Shown: positions 18,207 to 27,987, counted from the stretch's first letter. The stretch: DNA of 64,000 nucleotides from JBMNMS01 sp050953445 (GCA_050953445.1 JBMNMS010000001.1:558001-622000), one strand, 5' to 3'. Translations and numbers: made by a program. Notes: a model not told the origin generated them from the sequence alone.

Positions 18207-18815
18207 TCAATCCTTATCCATATATAGTTTGATGTATTCATGTATCAATTTGGCGGTTTTCTCCATTCCCAGCTTGCCGCTATTTATTGACAAATGGTAG
18301 ATAGAAATATCGTTCCACTTTTTATCCGAAAACACATTATGATATTTTTGTCGTTGTTTGTCAATCTTATCCATGATGGAGTCCACTTCCTCCTCAGGAA
18401 CCCCATAAACCTCGACCATTCTCTTTATCCTGTCCGGCCTGTTGCTATGCAAAAATACATTGATGCAGTTTGGAAAATCACGCAAAATTAAATCCGCACA
18501 CCTGCCAATGAATATACACGATTCCTCTTCCGCAATAGATCGTATGGCAGAAGCCTGTGCCCTGAACAACTCTTGACTCTGGGGCATAATGGTTGCATCA
18601 TATTCATCTGCGCCAAAATAATATAGGCTGCGGATTATTTTTTCGTCGTACTCCCTAAAAAACTTCTCATTTATTTTACTCTCACGAGCGGCACGCTCTG
18701 CTAATTCCTTATCGTAACAGGGAATTTTAAGTATTTCAGATAATCTTCTTCCCACTTCAATGCCACCGCTTCCGTACTGCCTACCGATAGTAATAATTAA
18801 ATTGTCCTTTCCCAT
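18207..18815 (-). CDS. Cytidylate kinase-like family protein
   Basis: A P-loop kinase-fold protein of 202 residues. The N terminus IITIGRQYGSGGIEVGRRL contains a P-loop-like GRQYGSGG, followed by IPCYDKELAERAA as in the cytidylate-kinase-like family PF13189. Many of these proteins have no proven substrate, so CMP kinase activity should not be assumed. The ATG follows GAAGGAGGGGACTC. It is a single gene between two terminators or gaps. Confidence 0.85.
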   Translation of the reverse strand: MGKDNLIITIGRQYGSGGIEVGRRLSEILKIPCYDKELAERAARESKINEKFFREYDEKIIRSLYYFGADEYDATIMPQSQELFRAQASAIRSIAEEESCIFIGRCADLILRDFPNCINVFLHSNRPDRIKRMVEVYGVPEEEVDSIMDKIDKQRQKYHNVFSDKKWNDISIYHLSINSGKLGMEKTAKLIHEYIKLYMDKD

Positions 18816-18919
18816 GAGTCCCCCTCCTTCGGTTTTCTTTCAGCATATAGTAGCATAGAAACCCTAAAATTGCAAGCTTAGAGCCGCAAAATAGTACAGG
18901 CTTTCTTCGCCATCTAATA

Positions 18920-20152
18920 CTATCTGGGCGTCTTTTTTACATCCATTCGCAAACCTAACATGAGAACAAATCCTAACCCCGAACAAACAGCAGCTATAAC
19001 AAATGCGGGGAACATTAGGCTTATATCCTGACTTGCCAGGTTTTTATAATATCCGGCAATATAGGATGACAACAACCCTCCCAGACCAAAGCCCATCATT
19101 ACCATTCCGTAATTGGCTGACATATATTTTGCACCGAACAGGTCCGCTGTTATAGCAGGAAAATTGCTCAAAAATCCACCATAAAAAAATCCGATGGCAC
19201 CTATTAACACGAAAATGTAATAGCCCTCCACAGCGTTTACCAATAGTGCCAACCCCCCTGATCCTGCCAGCATTATCAGGATTGTAGTTTTCCTTCCAAT
19301 CCTGTCAGAAACCATGCCCCACAACAGCCTCCCAAGAGCATTAAACAAGGATATAACCATTACCCCTATCGACGCGGTGGCACCCATGCCCTTCGCTACA
19401 GCAATAGGCTTGGCAAATCCGATCATCATTAAACCGCTCATTACCGCAAGCATCATGGATATGGTAACCATATAAAATTGCGGTGTTTTAAGCACCTGCC
19501 CAGGAGCCATATCCAATATCTTTCCATGGATTTCCTGTTGCAGATCTGAGGGGTTCCTCCACAATTCCTCAGGCGGATCCTTGAGGAACAAACCGCTGAC
19601 AGTACATATCACAAGAAAAGTTATACTCAACACTACAAATGTGTTCTGCTCCCCTATTTGTACGCCACCAAAATGCTTTATTAAAGCCTCCGTTATAGGG
19701 GTGAATATAACACCACCCATACCTATTGACGCCACCAGAGTTCCTGTAATCAATCCCTTCTTCTCCGGAAACCATTTCTGCGCGCATGCTATCGTCGTAG
19801 AGTACATAAAGCCCATCCCCGTTCCACCCATTATGCCAAAGGTCAACCACAAAAGCCAAAAAACTCTGGGAGTAACCAGAGATGCCAAAAAAACACCGGT
19901 TGCCAGTATAATGCCTCCGGAGATGACTATACTTCGGGTGGAGTGTCTGATTGCCAATCTCCCTCCAACCACGCTACCTATGGAAGAAAAAAATATTATG
20001 AGAGAAAATGTCAAGCTTGCTGCTGAATTATTCCCCCCAAATATACTATCAGCAATTCCGGTTTGAAAGATGCTCCAAATATAGGAGGTCCCAAGACAAG
20101 GCTGTATAGCTATAGCGGCGATAATCGGCACCATACGATTGGTTGTCTTCAA
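18920..20152 (-). CDS. MFS transporter, oxalate/formate antiporter family
   Basis: A 12-helix major facilitator protein. The opening IAIQPCLGTSYIWSIFQTGI and the conserved GMGFMYSTTIACAQKWFPEKKGLITG resemble OxlT-like carriers of monocarboxylates or dicarboxylates. I start at TTG 20152 (LKTTNRMVPII) because it has AAAGGAGGGC 7 bases upstream; the ATG at 20188 has none. The substrate cannot be told from sequence. Confidence 0.85.
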   Translation of the reverse strand: MKTTNRMVPIIAAIAIQPCLGTSYIWSIFQTGIADSIFGGNNSAASLTFSLIIFFSSIGSVVGGRLAIRHSTRSIVISGGIILATGVFLASLVTPRVFWLLWLTFGIMGGTGMGFMYSTTIACAQKWFPEKKGLITGTLVASIGMGGVIFTPITEALIKHFGGVQIGEQNTFVVLSITFLVICTVSGLFLKDPPEELWRNPSDLQQEIHGKILDMAPGQVLKTPQFYMVTISMMLAVMSGLMMIGFAKPIAVAKGMGATASIGVMVISLFNALGRLLWGMVSDRIGRKTTILIMLAGSGGLALLVNAVEGYYIFVLIGAIGFFYGGFLSNFPAITADLFGAKYMSANYGMVMMGFGLGGLLSSYIAGYYKNLASQDISLMFPAFVIAAVCSGLGFVLMLGLRMDVKKTPR

Positions 20153-20358
20153 TTCTAAGCCCTCCTTTTCTAATGGCCTAAAAAACATTTTGAAAATTCA
20201 CTTTTTAAAACCATATCACAAAACACATTTTTCTGTCAATAAATCCGAGGATACCATTTTTTTATCCTGCCGAAAAAATGTGATTTCATCACAGACCTCC
20301 TTGAATTTAATGATATAATGGATCAAAAGATAGATCCCATTTGGAAAGGAGATTAGAA

Positions 20359-21033
20359 ATGGAAAATATGCAAGTACAAAGAATGCCCCTGATAGGCGAT
20401 CCCGCACCAAGTTTTAAAGCTGTCACATCCCAGGGGGAAATTAACTTCCCCGAAGATTATAAGGGTAAATGGGTGATTCTGTTTTCCCATCCAGCCGACT
20501 TTACACCGGTTTGTACGACAGAATTTATGACCTTCGCTTCTATGGCCGATGAATTTGCAGCGCTTAACACCGAACTTATCGGACTTTCTGTTGACTCGTT
20601 GTATGCTCACATCGCATGGCTTCGTAAGATACAGGAATTAGAATGGAACGGGATGAAGAACATGGAAATTAAGTTCCCTTTAATTGAGGATATAAGAATG
20701 GAAGTTTCCAACAAATACGGTATGATTCAACCGGGCCAATCAAATACTCAAGCGGTACGTGCAGTTTTCATTATAGATCCGGAAGCAAAGATTCGTACAA
20801 TTCTTTACTATCCTTTGACCACAGGCCGTAATTTCGATGAAATAAAAAGAATCGTACTGGCATTGCAAAAATCCGATGCCGACAATGTTGCAACTCCTGC
20901 GGATTGGCGTCCTGGCGATGATGTGGTCGTTCCTACAGCCGGCTCCTGCGGAACGGCAAAGGAACGCATGGAGAACCAGACTGATGATCAATACTGCTTA
21001 GATTGGTTCATGTGCTTCCGCAAGGAAAAATAG
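20359..21033 (+). CDS. Peroxiredoxin, Prx6/1-Cys-like
   Basis: It reduces peroxides using the peroxidatic cysteine in PADFTPVCTTEF (about residue 50). The 224-residue length and the C-terminal dimerisation segment (WRPGDDVVVPTAG) fit the AhpC-TSA/Prx6 group found in anaerobes. Three more cysteines lie near the C terminus (SCGTAKE, YCLDWFMC) and could serve as resolving residues. ATG 20359 follows AAAGGAGATTAGAA. Confidence 0.95.
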   Translation: MENMQVQRMPLIGDPAPSFKAVTSQGEINFPEDYKGKWVILFSHPADFTPVCTTEFMTFASMADEFAALNTELIGLSVDSLYAHIAWLRKIQELEWNGMKNMEIKFPLIEDIRMEVSNKYGMIQPGQSNTQAVRAVFIIDPEAKIRTILYYPLTTGRNFDEIKRIVLALQKSDADNVATPADWRPGDDVVVPTAGSCGTAKERMENQTDDQYCLDWFMCFRKEK

Positions 21034-21064
21034 GATTGAACCCGGCATTTTAGCTCTCTAAAAA

Positions 21065-21112
21065 AAATCGGCGTAGTTTAGTATACATCATACAGACTAT
21101 GCCGATTTTTTT
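21065..21112. terminator. Bidirectional terminator between the peroxiredoxin gene and etfA
   Basis: AATCGGCGTAG and CTATGCCGATT form the stem, flanked by A and T runs on either side, between two convergent genes. The same stem and part of its loop recur at 41712-41759. Confidence 0.8.
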
Positions 21113-21162
21113 GTATTGCAACTATGGAAACATACAAATCTTAGTTTCGCATAATTCATTTC

Positions 21163-22200
21163 TTATTCTTTTAGCGAAATGGCATCTTCCTTATGCTTCT
21201 TTAAAGCTTCTTCCAGCTTAGGCAAGATGCTCCTCACATCTCCAACTATCCCAAGATCCGCCACATCAAAAATGGAGGCTGCCTCGCTTTTATTTATTGC
21301 AATAATATATTCTGACCCTTCCATGCCCACAAGATGCTGTATGGCACCGGAAATACCGCATGCTAAATATAAATCAGGTCTTACCGTCTTACCGGTCTGT
21401 CCTACCTGCTTGCTCTTTTCTGCCCATCCAGCATCCACATTCGCTCTGGAAGATGACACATCTCCTCCCAAAAGATCCGCAACTCCCTTTAAGGTTCCGA
21501 AGAACTCAGGACTACCTATTCCACGACCACCGGATACCAGTATTTTAGCTTCGGTGATATCAGCAGTTTTATGTTTTTCCTTAACCACCTCTCTGATTAC
21601 AACATCCATATCTGAGGGCTTAAAATCAACCTTGATTTCATTGACAGATCCGATTCTGTCCCTATCACGTTTCAGGCGCTTCATTACCCCAGGCCTTACA
21701 GTAGCCATTTGAGGCCTATATTTCTTACAAAGTATAGTCGCCATTATATTTCCGCCAAAGGCTGGCCTGGTCATAAATAACAGCTTTTGAGAGGTTTCCT
21801 GATTCTTATCCTTGAACTCATCAATATCAAGCTTGGTACAATCTGCTGTCAAGCCCGTATGAACCCTTGACGCTACCCTTGGGGCTAAATCCCTGCCTAT
21901 TGATGTGGCACCAAAAAGTACGATCTCAGGGTCGCATTGTCTAATAACTTCTGTCAACGCCTTTGCATAAGGGGTAGTAACATACTCAGCCAGCATAGGA
22001 TCATCTACATATACAACCTCATCAGCTCCATATTCGATAAGGGTCTTTGCGCTATCCGCAATCTTGTCCCCCAAAAGAACCCCTACTACCTTCTGTTCCA
22101 AATCAGCAGCAAGCCTAACTGCCTCCCCTATTAACTCCAGCGAAACAGGTAGTATTATTCCATCCCTTTGTTCTGCTACAACATAAATATCCTGACTCAT
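21163..22200 (-). CDS. etfA: Electron transfer flavoprotein alpha subunit
   Basis: With EtfB it forms a heterodimer that carries electrons from acyl-CoA or other dehydrogenases. The FAD-binding C-terminal domain is evident (LVSGGRGIGSPEFF, then LYLACGISGAIQHLVGMEGS, then IIAINKSEAASIFDVADLGIVGD). The 345 residues lack the N-terminal ferredoxin domain seen in some clostridial EtfA. It lies 17 bases after etfB. No acyl-CoA dehydrogenase gene is adjacent, so the partner is unknown. Confidence 0.96.
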   Translation of the reverse strand: MSQDIYVVAEQRDGIILPVSLELIGEAVRLAADLEQKVVGVLLGDKIADSAKTLIEYGADEVVYVDDPMLAEYVTTPYAKALTEVIRQCDPEIVLFGATSIGRDLAPRVASRVHTGLTADCTKLDIDEFKDKNQETSQKLLFMTRPAFGGNIMATILCKKYRPQMATVRPGVMKRLKRDRDRIGSVNEIKVDFKPSDMDVVIREVVKEKHKTADITEAKILVSGGRGIGSPEFFGTLKGVADLLGGDVSSSRANVDAGWAEKSKQVGQTGKTVRPDLYLACGISGAIQHLVGMEGSEYIIAINKSEAASIFDVADLGIVGDVRSILPKLEEALKKHKEDAISLKE

Positions 22201-22217
22201 TCCCGATCCCTCCTTCC

Positions 22218-23006
22218 CTATAAAACATGGAGCTCTTCAAGCTTATCCATAATGACTTTAACAGCCTCATCGGAGCTTAGGTTTGTAAGCTTAATCCCCT
22301 GCCCCTTTATCTGCTTGGTAAAGGATTTGAATACGTTGGTGGGAGATCCCTTAAGGCCTATATGAGCAGGGTCCAGGTAATCTTTCAATGAATCAAAATT
22401 GAATTGCTTAATATCAGTTTTATAAGCTCTCCCTATACCTTTTATGCTCATATATCTGGGCTTTGCAAATTCCTGCAAAACGGTCAAAAGGCACGGAGGT
22501 TTTACTTCAATTATATGGTATCTATCCTCAAATTGACGCATAACAATTAGCTTTTCACCTTCCAAATCAATCTTTTCAACATATGAAACTTGAGGAATAC
22601 CCAAATTTTCTGCAATTTGGGGTCCGACCTGAGCCGTATCCCCATCGATAGCCTGTCTGCCGGTTATAACAAGGTCATACCCTATTCTTTTTAAAGCTGC
22701 GGAAAGAATGGTAGCAGTGGCATAGGTGTCTGATCCTCCGAATTCTCTGGCGGACACTAACACAGCATCATGGCATCCCATGGCCAATGCCTCCCTCAAT
22801 GCCAGATCAGCCTGGGGTGGCCCCATACAAACCGCCGTCACCGTTCCTTCTGTTTCCTCCGCAAGCCTAAGTGCAGCCTCAATCCCTGATTTATCATCGT
22901 GATTGATTATGCTTGGTACACCCTCACGAATAAGCGTGCCCGTTACGGGGTCCAATTTTATCTCATTGGTATCCGGAACCTGTTTAATGCATACAGCTAT
23001 TTTCAT
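22218..23006 (-). CDS. etfB: Electron transfer flavoprotein beta subunit
   Basis: The 262-residue subunit starts with the family signature KIAVCIKQVPDTNEIKLDP and has the signature region GRQAIDGDTAQVGPQIAENL used for nucleotide binding. It is first in the etfBA pair, with a strong AAAGGAGG site. Whether this Etf is bifurcating cannot be decided here. Confidence 0.96.
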   Translation of the reverse strand: MKIAVCIKQVPDTNEIKLDPVTGTLIREGVPSIINHDDKSGIEAALRLAEETEGTVTAVCMGPPQADLALREALAMGCHDAVLVSAREFGGSDTYATATILSAALKRIGYDLVITGRQAIDGDTAQVGPQIAENLGIPQVSYVEKIDLEGEKLIVMRQFEDRYHIIEVKPPCLLTVLQEFAKPRYMSIKGIGRAYKTDIKQFNFDSLKDYLDPAHIGLKGSPTNVFKSFTKQIKGQGIKLTNLSSDEAVKVIMDKLEELHVL

Positions 23007-23107
23007 ATTATTCCTCCTTTCTTCTCAACCATTTATCATAGATCATTATTTTTACTACTGCATTAAATTTTATCAAATTATATTAGCTTTGACAAATAAT
23101 AATTATA

Positions 23108-23136
23108 TAAAAACCCCGATTCAGCGTGAACCAGAG
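23108..23136 (-). terminator. Terminator of the nad-niaR operon
   Basis: On minus, CTCTGGTTCA and TGAATCGGGG pair with some G-U wobbles around a three-base loop and are followed by TTTTTATAT. It separates niaR from etfB. Confidence 0.65.
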
Positions 23137-23148
23137 TTATTCTTGACC

Positions 23149-23661
23149 TTATAACAATATCCCCATTCCCTTTAGCTTTTCCTTGACCTGCTGGAAAGCT
23201 TCTTCCGTTGGGCAAAGAATGGTATGAAGGTGTAAACCATTAGTAAGGTGTGACAGCGGCTGAGCCTCCTCGCTACGCTCTACGAATTCTTTTACATCAT
23301 TGCGATTGGACAATTGCAACGCCCCCACCAATTGGCCATATACAGGATGATCTATTATCACATCGACAATCTTGCACCCATGATCCACAATTACATTTAA
23401 TTCATCCTCCATGCCCTCCTCACCGTGGACACATGCAATTTGATGCCTTATTCCCAGCTCCGGTTCCTGTTCATTCTCCTGCAAAATATATCCCCTTGGC
23501 GTGGCAATCAGATTGGATCCGGCAGCTCGAAGGATGGCTACATCATTAACTATGACCTGTCGGCTGACGTTTAACTCATTTGCCAAGGCGGTTGCGCTTA
23601 CGGGAGATATGGCTCCCGCTAACTTGCTTAAAATTTTTGTGCGTCTCACCTGGGCCTTCAT
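23149..23661 (-). CDS. niaR: NAD biosynthesis repressor NiaR (3H domain)
   Basis: NiaR represses de novo NAD synthesis and niacin uptake in response to nicotinic acid. The N-terminal HTH_11 domain (TKILSKLAGAISPVSATALANELNVSRQVIVNDVAILRAAGSNL, given as one region of residues 7-50) is followed by the 3H domain with its conserved histidines in HQIACVHGEE, IVDHGCKIVDVIIDHPVYGQL and LHLHTI. It is the last gene of the operon it probably controls, 13 bases after nadC. Confidence 0.93.
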   Translation of the reverse strand: MKAQVRRTKILSKLAGAISPVSATALANELNVSRQVIVNDVAILRAAGSNLIATPRGYILQENEQEPELGIRHQIACVHGEEGMEDELNVIVDHGCKIVDVIIDHPVYGQLVGALQLSNRNDVKEFVERSEEAQPLSHLTNGLHLHTILCPTEEAFQQVKEKLKGMGILL

Positions 23662-23674
23662 CTAATCATTCCTT

Positions 23675-24529
23675 TCATGTTACCTCTAAATTTTTCAGTG
23701 AAATATCCAATATGGGTGCAGAATGGGTCAAGGCCCCCACAGAAATATAGTCTACCCCCATTTGGGCTATTCTTTTTAATCTCTCCTTGGTAATGTTGCC
23801 TGAAACCTCAATTTCCGCATGCCCCCTTGCCATTTCAACCGCTTTTTTCAAGGTTTCATCGTCCATGTTATCGAGCATAACGATATCCGCTCCAGCTTCC
23901 AGCGAAATAGCCAGCATATTCAAATCCTCCACCTCTATTTCCACCTTACGGACAAAAGGTGCGTATTCCTTTGCCAAAGCGATGGCCTCCTTAATTCCCC
24001 CTGCTGCATTGATATGATTGTCTTTTATTAGTATCCCATCCGAAAGGTTATAGCGATGGTTGCTGCCACCTCCAACTCTGACAGCATATTTTTCAAAAGG
24101 TCTCATATTAGGCGTTGTCTTTCGAGTGTCGAGCAATTTTGTTTTAAAACCCAGTAATTCATCGGCAAAAGATTTAGTGAAGGTTGCAATCCCGCTCATC
24201 CTTTGCAAATAATTAAGGGCTGTCCTTTCCCCGGACAGGATGGTGCGAATATCGCCCCTTACCAGCCCTATCAGATCCCCTTTGTCTACACGATCTCCAT
24301 CCTTAAAAAATGGTTCAAAGGTCGTATCACCATCCAACAGCTCAAAAACCCTTTTAAAGACACCAAGACCAGCTATTATCCCTTGTTCCTTAGCGATAAG
24401 CTCTGCCTTGCCCGGTGTTTTTTCACGCATTATTGCATTGGTAGTAACATCCTCACTGGTTATATCCTCTTTTAATGCTCCCATTATATAGTCATCAATA
24501 TTAATCTTAATCGCGGCACCATAGTTCAT
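23675..24529 (-). CDS. nadC: Nicotinate-nucleotide pyrophosphorylase (quinolinate PRTase)
   Basis: It converts quinolinate and PRPP to nicotinate mononucleotide. The PRTase signature DTRKTTPNMRPFEKYAVRVGG (in two parts) and NHRYNLSDGILIKDNH are clear, and so is the late EVSGNITKERL. Length 284 is normal. It overlaps the end of nadB by 23 bases, which indicates coupling. Confidence 0.97.
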   Translation of the reverse strand: MNYGAAIKINIDDYIMGALKEDITSEDVTTNAIMREKTPGKAELIAKEQGIIAGLGVFKRVFELLDGDTTFEPFFKDGDRVDKGDLIGLVRGDIRTILSGERTALNYLQRMSGIATFTKSFADELLGFKTKLLDTRKTTPNMRPFEKYAVRVGGGSNHRYNLSDGILIKDNHINAAGGIKEAIALAKEYAPFVRKVEIEVEDLNMLAISLEAGADIVMLDNMDDETLKKAVEMARGHAEIEVSGNITKERLKRIAQMGVDYISVGALTHSAPILDISLKNLEVT

Positions 24530-25820
24530 AAAATTCCCTGTTCCTCTTCCTTATTTCATTAAAAATCAGGTCTCTATTCTTTTCATCCATATCTTCATAC
24601 CCTTCATAAGAGCATTCATCCTCACCGTTCATCACCATATCATCCACATCAATATAAGGTACCGCTTCCTTTATAACTTCAGCTGCATTTTGGGAAAAGA
24701 CAAGAGCCTCCAAAAGGGAGTTGCTCCCAAGCCTGTTCGCTCCGTGAACACCATTACAGCTGGTTTCCCCGATAGCAAACAAATTCTCCATTGAGGTTCT
24801 ACCATGGAGATCAGTCCTGATCCCCCCCATAAAATAGTGTTGTGCCGGAGTCACCGGAATCGGGTCTTTACAAAAATCGTATCCCTTATCCATACAGTAA
24901 TCATAAATGTTTGGAAATCTCTTTTTGATTGCATCTTCTTCCAAATGGGCCAATGACAAAAAAACATTTGGTACCCCGAATTTCTCCATCTCTCTTTTAA
25001 TTGCGGTTGCAACCACATCTCTTGGCTGCAATTCATCAACAAAGCGTTCCATATCAGGGTTAAGCAATATCGCACCTTCCCCCCGCACAGATTCAGAAAT
25101 CAGAAACCTCCTGCCCTCTTCCTCCGAATAAAAAGCAGTTGGATGTATTTGTATATAGTCTACATCCTTTAATTCAATTTCATGTCTCATGGCAATTCCA
25201 ACTCCATCACCGGATATGACCCTGTAATTAGTAGAGTGCCTAAACAATCCACCTATTCCCCCGGTGGCTAAAACTGTAATCTTGCCATAAATGCAGGATA
25301 TATCTCCTTCCTTATTCCTTACCACCGCACCTTTGCAGATATTCTTATCTGTAATAATGTCAATCAGCGTCGTGTTTTCCTTAATTATCACATTCGGCCT
25401 TTTTCGAACCTGGGCTAATAGCTTCTCAGTTATTTCCTGTCCGGTAATATCCTTATGGTAAAGAATGCGATGATTGGAATGTCCTCCCTCCTTAGTATAT
25501 GAAAATCCCTCTCCAGTTTTTTCAAATTCAACGCCAAATTTAACAAGATCACCTATTATTTCAGGTGATTTCTTGATCATGGTGCGGACAGACTCCTCAT
25601 TGTTTCTGTAATGTCCCGCTCTCATTGTATCTTCAAAATAATCGTCATAATCCTCAGGACACCTTAAGGCCGCAATCCCACCTTGGGCCAGGTAAGAATC
25701 GCTGATTTCAGCCTTATCCTTGGTAACAATGATTACGTTGATGTGGTCAGGTAGATTCAGTGCACAAAAAAGTCCGGCTACTCCGGTTCCACCGATTATC
25801 ACATCTGTTTTTTCAACCAT
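24507..25820 (-). CDS. nadB: L-aspartate oxidase
   Basis: It oxidises aspartate to iminoaspartate for NadA. The FAD-binding N terminus is TDVIIGGTGVAGLFCALNL, and the active-site region includes HPTAFYSEEEGRRFLISESVRGEGA and GVHGANRLGSNSLLEALVF. At 437 residues it lacks most of the C-terminal helical domain of the E. coli enzyme (about 540). This short form is typical of clostridial NadB, which probably uses fumarate rather than oxygen. Confidence 0.96.
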   Translation of the reverse strand: MVEKTDVIIGGTGVAGLFCALNLPDHINVIIVTKDKAEISDSYLAQGGIAALRCPEDYDDYFEDTMRAGHYRNNEESVRTMIKKSPEIIGDLVKFGVEFEKTGEGFSYTKEGGHSNHRILYHKDITGQEITEKLLAQVRKRPNVIIKENTTLIDIITDKNICKGAVVRNKEGDISCIYGKITVLATGGIGGLFRHSTNYRVISGDGVGIAMRHEIELKDVDYIQIHPTAFYSEEEGRRFLISESVRGEGAILLNPDMERFVDELQPRDVVATAIKREMEKFGVPNVFLSLAHLEEDAIKKRFPNIYDYCMDKGYDFCKDPIPVTPAQHYFMGGIRTDLHGRTSMENLFAIGETSCNGVHGANRLGSNSLLEALVFSQNAAEVIKEAVPYIDVDDMVMNGEDECSYEGYEDMDEKNRDLIFNEIRKRNREFYELWCRD

Positions 25821-25834
25821 ATGAATTCCTCTTA

Positions 25835-26743
25835 CTAATCTGCGATTTCATGCATTCTTTTTAAAGCAACTTCTGCCTTTGTTCTCAGCATTTCATCCAA
25901 CTCAATAGCATTATCCATGTTCGCCAATGCTTGTCTTACGTTTTCCAGAGTGTTCTTTTTCATATCATGACATATGGGCACATGTTCTGTAAAGAAAAAA
26001 TCCTTATTGGGATTCTTCTTTTTTAGCTGATGCAGAATTCCATGTTCGGTACATATGATGAATTCCCTATCCCTACTATCGGTTGCGTAATCTATAATGC
26101 CGGATGTGCTTCCCACGTATTCTGCCATTTTTAATACTTTTTCTCCGCACTCAGGATGAGCCAAAACCTTTGCGTCAGGATGTTTGTTTAAAAGACTTTG
26201 AATATCCTTTGGGGAAATATCATTGTGAGCATAACAATGCCCATCGTTAAGAATAAAGTTCTTCTCCGGTGTCAGCGAAGCTATATATGCCCCCAGGTTT
26301 TTATCGGGTACAAAAAATATGTTCTTCTGCTCTAATGCACTTACAACCTTTTTTGCATTTGACGATGTCACGCATACATCGGATAGAGCCTTAATCTGTG
26401 CAGTAGAATTTATATAGCAAACCACTGCAAGGTCTTCATATTCAGCCCTGACCCTGGCTATTTCATCCGCCTGCGCCATGTGCGCCATTGGACAATCCGC
26501 AGAAGGATCCGGCATAAGCACGGTCTTCTCCGGATTGAGTATTTTAACGCTTTCTCCCATAAAACGAACACCACAGAGTAGAATCACCTCATTATGTATC
26601 CCAGTAGCTATTTTGCTCAGATAGTATGAATCCCCCACATAATCGGCTATCTCCTGTACAGGTCCGTCTACATAATAATGCGCTAAAATGGCAGCACCCC
26701 GTTCCTTTTTTAATTCTAATATACTTTTGATTAGGTTTTGCAT
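25835..26743 (-). CDS. nadA: Quinolinate synthase
   Basis: This [4Fe-4S] enzyme condenses iminoaspartate with dihydroxyacetone phosphate. The three cluster cysteines can be placed in ILLCGVRFMGES, SDVCVTSSNA and HPECGEKV. Other signatures are ILAHYYVDGPVQEIADYVGDS and MPDPSADCPMA. Length 302 is normal. It is the first gene of the operon; the ATG follows AAGGAGAAAA. Confidence 0.97.
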   Translation of the reverse strand: MQNLIKSILELKKERGAAILAHYYVDGPVQEIADYVGDSYYLSKIATGIHNEVILLCGVRFMGESVKILNPEKTVLMPDPSADCPMAHMAQADEIARVRAEYEDLAVVCYINSTAQIKALSDVCVTSSNAKKVVSALEQKNIFFVPDKNLGAYIASLTPEKNFILNDGHCYAHNDISPKDIQSLLNKHPDAKVLAHPECGEKVLKMAEYVGSTSGIIDYATDSRDREFIICTEHGILHQLKKKNPNKDFFFTEHVPICHDMKKNTLENVRQALANMDNAIELDEMLRTKAEVALKRMHEIAD

Positions 26744-26784
26744 TTTTCTCCTTCCCGCCTAATTCCATAACCCTTTTCCACTAA

Positions 26785-26823
26785 AATATAGCACCTGTCT
26801 TTACATGTGTCAAGACAGGTGCT
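26785..26823 (-). promoter_or_regulatory. nadA promoter overlapped by a probable NiaR operator
   Basis: On minus, TTGACA (26813-26808) and TATATT (26790-26785) are 17 bases apart. A palindrome at 26790-26823, AGCACCTGTC with GACAGGTGCT around 14 bases, covers the spacer and the -35 box. The ACAGGTG half-sites resemble known NiaR boxes, and the encoded niaR is in the same operon. Confidence 0.75.
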
Positions 26824-26849
26824 GATTTTTGTCAAAAATATTTATCCCG

Positions 26850-27242
26850 CTATTTAAGTAGTAACAAACCTTCTTCATATCTTAAATAATCCAAAAACTG
26901 TTTCTTTACTTCCAAATAACGAGTCTGACTTATGGGAAGGGGTTCCCCATTACACATTAATAATGTATACCGTTCCATTTCTTCTACCTTTTCCATATTG
27001 ACAATATATGAATTGTGACAGCGGCAATACTCATCATTTAAAAACTTTTCCAACTCATTAAATTTACCATAAAAGGATCTTTTCCTCTTTTCCTCTACTA
27101 CCACAATCTTTCTTAATTTCTTTTCAAAATAGATTACCTCTCGCAAGTCAATGCGATAAATCCCCTTTTTCACTGATATCGGCAGTATGAATCCTTGTTC
27201 CTTACTCTCATAACATAATCTGAAACTGGGATTTGTTTTCAT
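26850..27242 (-). CDS. LytTR-type DNA-binding protein
   Basis: A 130-residue regulator made of one LytTR DNA-binding domain (about residues 20-120: IDLREVIYFEKKLRKIVVV, then EKFLNDEYCRCHNSYIVNMEKVEEM). There is no receiver domain, so it is not a classic response regulator. Its start follows GTAAGGGGGGC. It is divergent from the germination-type lipoprotein gene at 27466, and a shared regulatory gap of about 220 bases lies between them. Confidence 0.88.
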   Translation of the reverse strand: MKTNPSFRLCYESKEQGFILPISVKKGIYRIDLREVIYFEKKLRKIVVVEEKRKRSFYGKFNELEKFLNDEYCRCHNSYIVNMEKVEEMERYTLLMCNGEPLPISQTRYLEVKKQFLDYLRYEEGLLLLK

Positions 27243-27360
27243 AAGCCCCCCTTACTAATCTATACGTAATGGGACCTTTCCCCTCCCCTTACCTATATAA
27301 TGCCACACTCTTTTGACTATTTGATGATTTATGGGAATCTATATTACAAAAATTAGACCC

Positions 27361-27388
27361 TTGTTTTAATCTGCCATGGTTGTATACT
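27361..27388 (+). promoter_or_regulatory. Possible promoter of the GerMN-domain lipoprotein gene
   Basis: TTGTTT (27361) and TATACT (27383) are 16 bases apart, about 80 bases before the start codon. The rest of the 27243-27465 gap is AT-rich with no other feature I can support. Confidence 0.4.
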
Positions 27389-27465
27389 GTATAGATGAAG
27401 ATTAAGTCCATAAAAATAGCAATTTCTATTGAAGTTTACTTTTTATAAAAAGAAAGGGTCAAAAA

Positions 27466-27987
27466 ATGAAGGGATTAAGAAAAAAAGGATTATTATTACT
27501 ACTGCTCGTTATGATGATTCCATTGGTTGCATGCGGCAATGGGAAAGAGAATGGTGAGAGCCCGAATTCAGGATATGAGGATAATGTTGAAATCACATTG
27601 TATTATGTAAACAATGAATATATAATGTCCGGTTCCGAATCTCTTGAAACTATTCTCCCTGTCAAGAAAATGGTGGCAATAGGCGACGATTCCATTGAAG
27701 AACTGGTTGTATCAGAATTGCAATCAGATCCGGATGAGGAGGGGCTTTCAACCGCATTAAGCGATATTGAAATTTTGGGTGTTGAGACCATCGATTCCTT
27801 AGTGTATGTGAATATTTCAAGCGAGAATTTAAGCGGCAGCAGCCTTACGGAAAGCTTGCTTTTACAGCAACTAATATATTCCCTCACTGAAATTCCAGGC
27901 ATTGAAGCCGTTCAAGTGCTGGTGGATGGCGAAGTGACCGAGTCCCTTATGGGGCATATCCTTATTGAAGAGCCTTTGACAAGAGAA
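27466..27987 (+). CDS. GerMN-domain lipoprotein
   Basis: A secreted lipoprotein of about 174 residues. The N terminus is a lipoprotein signal (KKGLLLLLLVMMIPLVACGN, with the lipobox cysteine at residue 23). The rest is one GerMN domain (VEITLYYVNNEYI, VYVNISSENLSG, LLQQLIYSLTEIPGIEAVQVLVDGE), a fold seen in the germination and sporulation protein GerM and in other surface lipoproteins. It probably acts at the outer face of the membrane, and a role in sporulation is only suggested. It heads a group of three exported or membrane proteins. Confidence 0.85.
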
